Assembly: GCA_903827245.1 (NCBI GenBank)
Contig: CAIKHO010000035.1
Span: 1 to 56,675 of the forward strand
Length of the DNA stretch: 56,675 nt
Direction: 5' to 3'
Origin: an uncultured Opitutia bacterium
Lineage (GTDB): Bacteria; Verrucomicrobiota; Verrucomicrobiia; Opitutales; Opitutaceae
This document shows, one piece after another, positions 50,549 to 56,675 of this stretch (position 1 is the stretch's first letter; every line of letters begins with the position of its first letter). The notes under the pieces were generated by a model. It did not search any database. It saw only the letters and a list, made by a program, of their open reading frames with translations, and had not been told where the DNA came from. The position numbers and the translations under genes were made by a program.

Positions 50549-51820
50549 ATGGCAGAATCGCCCCGGGTGGTCATTGTCGGAGGAGGCGCGGCGGGTTTTT
50601 TCGCGGCGATCACGTGCGCCGGGGGGAATCCCGCGGCGTTGGTCACCCTGTATGAGGCCACCGCGCATCCGCTGGCCAAGGTGAAGGTATCCGGCGGCGG
50701 GCGCTGCAACGTCACCCACGCCTGCTTCGAGCCGCGCGAGCTGGTGAAGCGTTACCCGCGGGGCGGACGGGAACTGCTCGGGGCCTTTCATCGCTGGCAG
50801 CCGCGCGACACGGTCGCGTGGTTTGTGGAACGCGGGGTGGAACTGAAGACCGAGGCTGACGGCCGCATGTTTCCGGTGACGGACAATTCGCAAACGATCG
50901 TGGACTGCCTGCGAAACGCCGCGGAAAAGGCGGGGGTGAAGGTGGTGACGAGCTTGGGCGTGCGGTCCGCGCTGGGCCGCCCGCCACCGCGGCCGGGCAC
51001 GCCGGAGTCGGCGCGGCCGGCGCCGCTGTTTGCCCTGACGCTGACCGACGGGAGCACGCTGAACTGCGACCGGCTGCTGCTCGCCACGGGTGGCAACCGC
51101 TCCTCGGTGGGCCTCACGATCGCGCAGGCGCTGGGCCATGCGATCGAGCCGCCGGTGCCGTCGCTCTTCACGTTTCACGTCGATGACCCGCGGATCGACG
51201 GGATCTCGGGCGTTTCGGTCGCGAATGTGGTCACCACCGTGCACGACACAAAGCTGCGCGAGACCGGCCCGCTGCTGGTGACGCACTGGGGCCTGAGCGG
51301 CCCGGCGATCCTCAAGCTCTCCGCGTGGGGCGCGCGCGAACTCGCCGCCGCCAACTATGAGTTCACCCTCGGCGTGAATTTTGCGCCGCCGCATACGCGG
51401 GAGTCGCTCGCCCGCGAGCTCGCCGCCGCGCGCACGGCGAACCCGCGCAAGCAGCTCGGCACGTGGTGCCCGGTCGGGCTGCCGCTGCGGCTCTGGGAAA
51501 AATTGCTGGCCGCCGCCAGGCTCGCGCCGGCCGCGCTCTGGTCGAACATCTCGAATGAGGCGCTCGGCGCGCTGGCGGCGCAGATCGTGACGGCAGAGTT
51601 CACCGTGGTCGGCAAAAGCATGAACAAGGAGGAATTCGTGACCTGTGGCGGCGTGCGCCTGAGCGAGGTGGAATTCAAGACCATGGAGAGCCGCCTTTGC
51701 CCGGGATTGTATTTTGCGGGCGAGGTGCTCGACATCGATGGCGTGACGGGTGGGTTCAATTTCCAAGCCGCGTGGACCACCGGCTGGCTCGCCGGCCAGG
51801 CGATGGCGGGCCTGGCGTAG
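50549..51820 (+). CDS. HI0933/BaiN-type flavoprotein oxidoreductase
   Basis: The 423-residue product has the FAD motif VIVGGGAAGFFAAI, KVKVSGGGRCNVTHAC and a C-terminal GLYFAGEVLDIDGVTGGFN. These are the marks of the HI0933/YhiN family (NAD(P)/FAD-dependent, relatives include BaiN). Substrate unknown; some relatives reduce bile-acid intermediates. Its TAG is part of a GTAGGGGCGT repeat arm. No SD-like sequence was clear, but ATG 50549 puts the Rossmann strand at the normal place. Confidence 0.88.
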   Translation: MAESPRVVIVGGGAAGFFAAITCAGGNPAALVTLYEATAHPLAKVKVSGGGRCNVTHACFEPRELVKRYPRGGRELLGAFHRWQPRDTVAWFVERGVELKTEADGRMFPVTDNSQTIVDCLRNAAEKAGVKVVTSLGVRSALGRPPPRPGTPESARPAPLFALTLTDGSTLNCDRLLLATGGNRSSVGLTIAQALGHAIEPPVPSLFTFHVDDPRIDGISGVSVANVVTTVHDTKLRETGPLLVTHWGLSGPAILKLSAWGARELAAANYEFTLGVNFAPPHTRESLARELAAARTANPRKQLGTWCPVGLPLRLWEKLLAAARLAPAALWSNISNEALGALAAQIVTAEFTVVGKSMNKEEFVTCGGVRLSEVEFKTMESRLCPGLYFAGEVLDIDGVTGGFNFQAAWTTGWLAGQAMAGLA

Positions 51821-51841
51821 GGGCGTTGCTCGACGACGCCC
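51817..51841. repeat. Single GTAGGGGCGT arm at the flavoprotein stop
   Basis: GTAGGGGCGTTGCTCGACGA and five more bases match the arms at 5213-5281. No partner arm is seen nearby. The first bases form the TAG stop of the flavoprotein gene. Confidence 0.6.
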
Positions 51842-51918
51842 GGCTCGCGTTCGTAGTCCCGGGCTTCGCCGGATTCACTCAGGAGAGGTTGGAGCGTGCC
51901 CGCAGGCGATTCCGTGAA

Positions 51919-51969
51919 TTGTAGCCGGGGTCGCTGACCCCGGGCCGGCCTCAGCGAGGCCGGCTACAA
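51919..51969. repeat. GTAGCCGGGGTC double hairpin
   Basis: TTGTAGCC ... GGCTACAA encloses two small hairpins, CCGGGGTCGCTGACCCCGG and GCCGGCCTCAGCGAGGCCGG, which share the GCTGA/TCAGC-type loop. The whole is nearly self-complementary. Confidence 0.7.
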
Positions 51970-52022
51970 CAAGGCAAATCCGAGCCAGCCTTCCGACCCT
52001 CCGGTGGGCCGGAGGATCGAAT

Positions 52023-52091
52023 GTAGGGGCGTCCCTCGCGGACGTCCGGCTTGTCGTGATGCCGGAGGGCGTCGGCAAGCAACGCCCCTAC
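52023..52091. repeat. GTAGGGGCGT-family inverted repeat before AEC gene
   Basis: Arms 52023-52050 and 52061-52091 are imperfect inverted copies starting GTAGGGGCGT, spaced 10 bp. Same family as 5213-5281; the right arm GCAAGCAACGCCCCTAC is identical to the one there over 15 bp. Confidence 0.65.
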
Positions 52092-52169
52092 GAAAACAGC
52101 GGAATTGCACGCCCCGCTCCGTTCTGCCCTCTGTCTCCCGTCCCCGGTCTCCCGACTCCCGACGAAACC

Positions 52170-53123
52170 ATGCCCACCTACTGGCAGCTCCTGCTGATCA
52201 TCCTTCCGGTTTTCGGGCTGATCGGCATCGGCGTGATCATCCGCCGGGTGCACTGGATCGAGGGTGAGGCGGAAACGAGCCTCATCCGGCTGGTGGTGAA
52301 CCTGTGCTATCCCTGCCTGATTTTTGAGTCGGTCACCGGCAACGCCGCCCTGCGCGAACCGGGCAACGTGCTGCTGCCGCCCCTGCTGGGCTTCGGCACG
52401 AGCGCGCTCGGCATCGCGCTTTGCCTTTACCTGGGGCGGACTGTGCTGGGCCTGACGGTCGGCACGGGACTGCGGACGTTCGCCCTCGCCACCGGCATCT
52501 GTAATTACGGCTACCTGGCACTGCCGGTCACCACGGCGATTTGGGGGCGGGAGACCCAGGGCGTGCTCATGGTGCACAATGTCGGTGCGGAGGCGGCGGT
52601 CTGGACCGTCGGCGTGCTCGTGCTGAGCGGGCTCTCGTTCCGCGAGGGCTGGCACCGGCTGCTGAATCCGATCGTCATCACCCTGTTCGTCGCGATCGGC
52701 GTGAATCTCTCGGGCCTGTCGGGCCACGTTCCCGGCGTGGTCATGAACATGGTGCACCTACTCGCCGTCTGCATGATCCCGATCGGGCTGCTGATGGTGG
52801 GCGTGAGCCTGGCCAGTTATCTCAACGGACTGGGCGACTTGTTCCGGCCCAAGGTCACCCTGGGTGCGGTGGTGCTGAGGCTGGGTTTGCTGCCCGTGCT
52901 CATCCTTTGCATGGCGCGCTGGCTGCCCTGTTCCGTGGAGCTCAAGCGCGTGCTCGTGGTGCAGGCGGCGATGCCCTCGGGCGTGTTCCCGATCGTGCTG
53001 GCGCGGCACTACGGGGGCCAGCCGATGACGGCGGTGCAGATCGTGCTCGGCACCACCGCGCTCGGCATCTTCACGATCCCGCTATGGATTCACGTCGGGC
53101 TGGCGTGGGTGGGCGTGTCTTAA
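52170..53123 (+). CDS. AEC-family transporter (auxin efflux carrier-like)
   Basis: The 317-residue protein has about ten hydrophobic segments, and the AEC/PF03547 pattern of FALATGICNYGYLALPVTTAI and AMPSGVFPIVLARHYGG. Helices 1-5 and 6-10 look like two repeats. Bacterial members move malate, malonate or related organic acids; the substrate here is unknown. ATG 52170 precedes the first helix directly; the upstream frame passes through repeats. Confidence 0.87.
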   Translation: MPTYWQLLLIILPVFGLIGIGVIIRRVHWIEGEAETSLIRLVVNLCYPCLIFESVTGNAALREPGNVLLPPLLGFGTSALGIALCLYLGRTVLGLTVGTGLRTFALATGICNYGYLALPVTTAIWGRETQGVLMVHNVGAEAAVWTVGVLVLSGLSFREGWHRLLNPIVITLFVAIGVNLSGLSGHVPGVVMNMVHLLAVCMIPIGLLMVGVSLASYLNGLGDLFRPKVTLGAVVLRLGLLPVLILCMARWLPCSVELKRVLVVQAAMPSGVFPIVLARHYGGQPMTAVQIVLGTTALGIFTIPLWIHVGLAWVGVS

Positions 53124-53231
53124 AATCGTTCCTCGTTCTCGTACTCTTTCTCGTTCTCGTTCTCGCTTCCGATCGAATCCGCTGCAAAAGGGGAAGAGAA
53201 CGATTACGAGAACGAAGAACGAGAACGACGG
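53122..53231. repeat. GTTCTCG inverted repeat after AEC gene
   Basis: TCGTTCCTCGTTCTCGTACT and CTCGTTCTCGTTCTCGC (53126-53165) are mirrored by AGAACGATTACGAGAACG and AAGAACGAGAACGACGG (to 53231). It is the longest of the four GTTCTCG-family palindromes, arms of over 40 bp. Confidence 0.7.
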
Positions 53232-53284
53232 ATAATTGCCACTGGCCGGTTGCCATGGATAAAATCCCCGCCATTTTTCCCCGC

Positions 53285-53776
53285 ATGAAACGGTTTTATG
53301 CCCTCCTTCTCCTGCTGGCTGCCTTCACGAGTCTGCGCGCCGCCGAGCCGTCCACCGTCGAGCAACAGGTCGCCGCCGCGGTGAAATCGACCGGCGTGAC
53401 GGTCGTCCATTTCTGGGCGCCGTGGTGCCCGAACTGCCTGTCCGAGCTGTCGAAGAACGGCTGGAGCCGGTTCATCGCGGCCAATCCGGACGTGAACTTC
53501 ATCTTCGTGACGATCTGGAACGAAGAGGACGGCCGCGCGGTGCTGGCAAAGAACGGCGTGGGCCCGCAGAAGAATTTCGAGCTCTACCTGCACCCGAACC
53601 CGTCGCGCATCGACGGCGAGAAAATGGAGACCTTCCTCGGCCTGCCCGTGACCTGGACGCCGACGACCTGGATCTTCCGCAACGGCCGGCTGCGCTACGC
53701 CTTCAACTACGGCGAGCTGCGCTTCCTGATCGTGCAGCAGCTGCTGCGCGACACGTCGGACAAGTGGGATCGCTGA
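53285..53776 (+). CDS. Exported thioredoxin-like protein
   Basis: The 163-residue product has a signal peptide (MKRFYALLLLLAAFTSLRA) and a thioredoxin fold with VVHFWAPWCPNCLSEL, where CPNC is the redox pair, and TPTTWIF for the cis-proline. It is shorter than the other thioredoxin-like protein in this window and lacks an N-terminal extra domain. Likely a periplasmic TlpA/ResA-like reductase. ATG 53285 is preferred over an in-frame ATG at 53255 because it starts the signal peptide. Confidence 0.85.
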   Translation: MKRFYALLLLLAAFTSLRAAEPSTVEQQVAAAVKSTGVTVVHFWAPWCPNCLSELSKNGWSRFIAANPDVNFIFVTIWNEEDGRAVLAKNGVGPQKNFELYLHPNPSRIDGEKMETFLGLPVTWTPTTWIFRNGRLRYAFNYGELRFLIVQQLLRDTSDKWDR

Positions 53777-53884
53777 ATGTCGGAAGACCGGAAGGTCAAA
53801 AGGCCGGAAATCCGGATGGCCAGAAGGTCTGAGGATCTGAAAGCCGGCTTTCTGGCTCTCCGGCCTTCCGCGCTTCCGCGATTA
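53777..53884. repeat. GCCGGAAG-rich inverted repeat
   Basis: GGAAGACCGGAAGG, GGCCGGAAATCC, GGATGGCCAGAAGG and CTGAAAGCCGG are followed by an inverted CTTTCTGGCTCTCCGGCCTTC. It lies between the convergent thioredoxin-like and SMP-30-like genes. The GCCAGAAAGCCGGAAAG words recur at 55193-55240. Confidence 0.6.
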
Positions 53885-55174
53885 GAGCTTCGTCCGGAAA
53901 ATCGGCACGGGGCGCGGCGCGGTGGGCTTCGGGTCGTCGTTTTCGAAGCGACTCCAGCCGGCGTTGCCGATGAAGACGAAATAGCCATCGGCGATGCAAC
54001 CGAGCGCCGGCTCGGCCATGGAAGGATGTGCGGACTCGAGCACCTTGACGTCGGTGACCGAACTGCGCGCGTCATCCACCGTGAGCCGCAGGACGCGGAG
54101 CGGATGCAGGCCGTTCTGCACGGCGAGCAGGTCGCCGCCCGGTGCCAGCGCCAGGCCGTCCAGGCCGACCAGCGTGGTGTTGGGCGGCGAATCGAGGTGC
54201 CGCGCGGTGCGTTTGGCGAGATCCACGCACAGCAGGCCGTTGGCATGGTCGGTGAGGAACAGATTCCGGCCGTCCGGGGTGACGGCGAGGTCCTGCAGGG
54301 AGACGAACTCGTCGTTCTCCATAAAGCGATCGAGCTCTTTTCCCCCGGGAGCGAGCCGCCAGAGCACTCCGCCGATGCTGTCGGTCAGGTACACGCTGCC
54401 GTCCGGCGCCAAGGCCAGGTGCCCCAGCACCCGGGCCTGGCCGTCGACCGCGAGCTTGATGACGCGCCGCAGCTTGCCCGAATCGAGATCGAATTCCGCG
54501 AGCCCGGCCGCGCCGTCCTGGGCCGGGGTGTAGCCGGACACGCCCGGCACCATGCTGGTGGCGGCCCAGAGCGCGCCATGGTCCTCGTCGACCGCGAGGC
54601 CGAAGAGACCGAAGAGCATGTCGGCGGGTTCGCTGAAGCGCCGCACCTTCCCATCGGGCGCGCGCACCCACACGGCACGCGTGTGGACATCGCCGAAGAA
54701 AAACTCCTTCGTTTTCTCGCGCCACGCGATGCCCTCGATCAGGCCGCTCATACCGGGTAACGTGAACGTGATCTCGTGTTCGCCGACGGGCAGCAGGTTG
54801 GCGTCGATCCGTTTTACCACAGCCTTGAAGTCGTCGCGGTCGCGCAGCGCGGCGAGCTCCGCATCCTGGTCCACGGGCGAGTGCGTGCCGAGGTCCGCGA
54901 GGCGGCCGAGCGTGACAACCGCCTCCGCCAGCTGGTCGTTGGCCATTTGGGCCTCGGCGAGGTTCACCAGCAGCCGCGGATAATCCGGCCGCAGTGCGAC
55001 AGCCTGCTGCATCTTCGCGAGGAAGGCCTTCTCATCCTTCGCCCCGTGGGCGGCCAGCGCCTCGCGGGCGATGCGACGGGCCGCGAGGATGGCAGGCTCG
55101 GCCGCAGACAGCGCTGCTGCGCCGCCGGAGAGGAGGGCGAGGCAGAGTAAGTAGGGGATGAGGCGGAAGGGCAC
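53882..55174 (-). CDS. Exported SMP-30/gluconolactonase-like propeller protein
   Basis: The 430-residue product has a signal peptide (MPFRLIPYLLCLALLSGGAAA) and a helical, TPR-like N-terminal part to about 120. A beta-propeller follows, with repeats such as VWVRAPDGKVRRFSEPADML, HLALAPDGSVYLTDSIGGVL and DLAVTPDGRNLFLTDHANGL. The DGxxYxTD pattern is that of SMP-30/gluconolactonase and NHL families. An enzymatic role is not established; it may be a periplasmic lactonase or a sensor-like protein. Confidence 0.82.
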   Translation of the reverse strand: MPFRLIPYLLCLALLSGGAAALSAAEPAILAARRIAREALAAHGAKDEKAFLAKMQQAVALRPDYPRLLVNLAEAQMANDQLAEAVVTLGRLADLGTHSPVDQDAELAALRDRDDFKAVVKRIDANLLPVGEHEITFTLPGMSGLIEGIAWREKTKEFFFGDVHTRAVWVRAPDGKVRRFSEPADMLFGLFGLAVDEDHGALWAATSMVPGVSGYTPAQDGAAGLAEFDLDSGKLRRVIKLAVDGQARVLGHLALAPDGSVYLTDSIGGVLWRLAPGGKELDRFMENDEFVSLQDLAVTPDGRNLFLTDHANGLLCVDLAKRTARHLDSPPNTTLVGLDGLALAPGGDLLAVQNGLHPLRVLRLTVDDARSSVTDVKVLESAHPSMAEPALGCIADGYFVFIGNAGWSRFENDDPKPTAPRPVPIFRTKL

Positions 55175-55192
55175 GATGGGTGAAACCGGATG

Positions 55193-55240
55193 GCCAGAAA
55201 GCCAGAAAGCCAGAAAGCCGGAAAGCCGGAAAGCCGGAAG
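55193..55240. repeat. Tandem 8-bp repeat, six units
   Basis: Three GCCAGAAA, two GCCGGAAA and one GCCGGAAG units stand head to tail without gaps. The set lies just upstream of the SMP-30-like start, on the strand opposite to it, so length change might affect its expression. It shares words with the repeat at 53777-53884. Confidence 0.75.
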
Positions 55241-55274
55241 TTCAGAAGGTCAGACCCGCCACAATAGGATCGTA

Positions 55275-55349
55275 TTTGCGCTTTCTGCGTCTCTTTGCGG
55301 CCAAGATTGCCACCGGATTTGTGTCCGCAAAAAAGCGCAGAAGGCGCAA
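55275..55349. repeat. TTGCGC...TCTGCG inverted repeat
   Basis: TTTGCGCTTTCTGCGTCTC (from 55275) pairs with GCGCAGAAGGCGCAA to 55349; the inner part is TTTGCGG/CCGCAAA. Related words (CGCGAAAAGACAC) form the repeat at 11070-11200. It lies between the DUF1593 gene and the SMP-30-like gene, both on the minus strand. Confidence 0.6.
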
Positions 55350-55448
55350 GAGGCCGGATCGCGGACGCGTCCAGCATAGCCTCGACGAGGGTGGAAGCGC
55401 GGAAAAACCGGGAATCGATCCGGGAATTCGGACACACCGCGGAACCCG

Positions 55449-56675
55449 TCACTTCACATCGACGACGATCCGCCGGTAGGCGAAGAGCGGGACCACCGGG
55501 TTTTGATCGCGAACTTCCAGGATGACATGGATCTGGGTGCCAGTGGCATTCGCCGGGATGATCACCTGCGCGACCTTCTGGTCGGCCTGCCGGATCGCGA
55601 TCATGCCCTTGTAAGTGCCGGCCTCGGGATAGGGGAACCACCGAAAAGCCAAGGAATCGTTGTCGGGATCCGTCGAGGCGGAGGCGTCGAGTTGCAATTG
55701 CTGGCCGGCGGTCGCGGTCAGGTGGACGATCGTTCGGCCCAGGTCGCCGTTGAAGGCCGCGACGGGGTTGTGGTTGGCGTCCTTGAACTCCTTCACGCAC
55801 CACTCCATGCGCGCTTGGAAGTCGTTCTCGTACGCCCGCCGCCAGCGCCGGATGGGTGTCCACATGTCGTTGTAGGATTTGCCCGTCTCGGGATCGGTCC
55901 ACTGGTCGGTCGCGTCCGGGTACATTGCGAACGGCTCGTAAGGTTTTTCACCGGCGCCGTAGTTGTGGACGCGAGTCTGGCCGGCGGGAATTTGGAGTTT
56001 CCGGTCCTGGAAGCGTCCGCCCCAGCCGCCCCATGTGATCTGCTCGGGATCGTAGAGCCCCTTATTGACCAGGCCGATCCAGGTGCTCGTGTTTCCGCCC
56101 TCGAGGTAGCGGAAGCGTCCATTGCGCTCCGTGCGGTCGGGATAGAGTGCACCGAGCGGACCGTGGTTGCGCTGCACGTGTTCGTGCATCCAGAGATGCT
56201 GGCCTTCGTCGGTTGGAGGATACGGCTGCCACACGTAAGGATCCCGGTCGGTCTGGGAGAATCCCGGCGGTATGTGTGGAGGTCCCGGCCCCATGAGCCC
56301 GAACGCCTGGTCGAGGCTGCGGATCCAGGGAATCTCGGGGAAATTATGGCAGATCCAAGCGCCGGCGTCGTCCTGGCCGAAGTCGTCGTAGACCCGGATC
56401 TTGGCGACGAACGCCTTCACCTGCTCGGGCGTGTGGTCCCTGCGATAGTCCCAGAGCGCCTGCGCGAGCGGATTGGCGCCACCGGTGACGCAGATGTAGA
56501 CGGGGCGCGGGTCGGGTTTTTCCACGGCCCGGATAATGAGTCTTGTTCCTGGTGTGCTTTGTCCGTCCCCGACGGCGGCCATGCCGTAGCCATACGGCCC
56601 GGCGCCGACCTTGCTGATAAGGAATTCGCGCGTGGGCCAGCCGGAGGCATGCTTCAGCAGGTTGGGCCGCACGGC
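55449..56675 (-). CDS. DUF1593 protein, C-terminal part, cut by the right edge
   Basis: The frame is open to the window edge, with at least 408 residues. It begins inside a nucleoside-hydrolase-like domain: VYICVTGGANPLAQALWDYR, IRVYDDFGQDDAGAWI and YLEGGNTSTWIGLVNKGLY. The C-terminal part (about 310 on) is a beta-sandwich with LDASASTDPDNDSLAFRW. This is the DUF1593 family, annotated as cellulose-binding or nucleoside-hydrolase-like and often secreted. A substrate is not known; carbohydrate binding is a guess from annotation of relatives. The 5' end with its signal peptide lies beyond the window. Confidence 0.82.
   Translation of the reverse strand, partial: AVRPNLLKHASGWPTREFLISKVGAGPYGYGMAAVGDGQSTPGTRLIIRAVEKPDPRPVYICVTGGANPLAQALWDYRRDHTPEQVKAFVAKIRVYDDFGQDDAGAWICHNFPEIPWIRSLDQAFGLMGPGPPHIPPGFSQTDRDPYVWQPYPPTDEGQHLWMHEHVQRNHGPLGALYPDRTERNGRFRYLEGGNTSTWIGLVNKGLYDPEQITWGGWGGRFQDRKLQIPAGQTRVHNYGAGEKPYEPFAMYPDATDQWTDPETGKSYNDMWTPIRRWRRAYENDFQARMEWCVKEFKDANHNPVAAFNGDLGRTIVHLTATAGQQLQLDASASTDPDNDSLAFRWFPYPEAGTYKGMIAIRQADQKVAQVIIPANATGTQIHVILEVRDQNPVVPLFAYRRIVVDVK

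Larger units (their letters stand above)
51821..52169. other. 349-bp gap built from several repeats
   Basis: No gene is visible. It contains the solo GTAGGGGCGT arm (51817-51841), the double hairpin at 51919-51969 and the paired arms at 52023-52091, leaving little unique sequence. The promoter of the AEC carrier must be close to 52092-52169 or further upstream. Confidence 0.55.

Noticed and set aside
55193-55240. Possible CRISPR-like array
   Set aside because: The units are 8 bp with no spacers, so it is a simple tandem repeat.
55412-55430. tRNA T-arm-like sequence near GGGAATCGATCCGGG
   Set aside because: No acceptor, D or anticodon stems can be built around it.

Overview
The window is about 56.7 kb of high-GC, gene-dense bacterial chromosome with no phage, plasmid, rRNA or tRNA gene that I can see. 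Several features together suggest a Verrucomicrobiota member close to Opitutaceae. They are a VPDSG-type C-terminal sorting tail, a ferredoxin-dependent 2-oxoacid oxidoreductase pair, a fungal-type cystathionine gamma-synthase, a DUF1593 protein, a COG3014-LpoB-YcfL cluster, and gaps packed with long imperfect palindromes. The lineage is an inference; no marker gene was searched.

Layout. 1-5.3 kb: cut-off membrane protein, SPL-type radical SAM enzyme coupled to a lipase-like hydrolase, TPR protein, rhomboid-like membrane protein overlapping a PrmB-type methyltransferase. 5.3-11 kb: metX-metW, a YebC regulator, and the classical rpmH-rnpA-yidD-yidC block, all on the minus strand. 11.2-14.2 kb: a disturbed stretch with a Y-family DNA polymerase truncated and fused in frame to an exosortase-type tail, an LpxR-like outer-membrane enzyme, and an ORF6N gene broken by one stop codon. 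14.3-27.5 kb: phosphoesterase, YgjP metalloprotease, FKBP, korAB, an ABC-2 exporter, cyclophilin, PpnP, a thioredoxin-like protein, a GarL/GarR-like pair, an amidotransferase-like protein and an esterase. 27.5-32.5 kb: one enormous Sel1/coiled-coil/LysM reading frame split by a single in-frame TAA. 32.5-39.4 kb: glpK facing a MarR regulator, then a plus-strand cell-envelope cluster of LpoB-like, COG3014-like and YcfL-like lipoproteins ending in an intrinsic terminator. 39.4-56.7 kb: MATE exporter, DUF167, fungal-type cystathionine gamma-synthase, DUF1761, exonuclease III, CinA-like amidohydrolase, VOC protein, SYLF protein, a zincin coupled to an ABC exporter, a Spy-like protein, HI0933-type flavoprotein, AEC carrier, thioredoxin-like protein, SMP-30-like propeller protein, and a DUF1593 protein cut by the right edge.

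The most unusual property lies between the genes. Most gaps over about 90 bp hold a long imperfect inverted repeat. These fall into a limited set of sequence families (GTTCTCG words, GTAGGGGCGT words, CACAGAT words, TTGAAAG words, TGGAACGCGTTGAC words and others). Families recur at two to four places here, and several supply the stop codon of the neighbouring gene. Separately, a 60-bp hairpin-forming element with a conserved loop lies upstream of two genes for exported proteins. Three genes (polymerase fusion, LysM giant, ORF6N) look recently damaged or rearranged.
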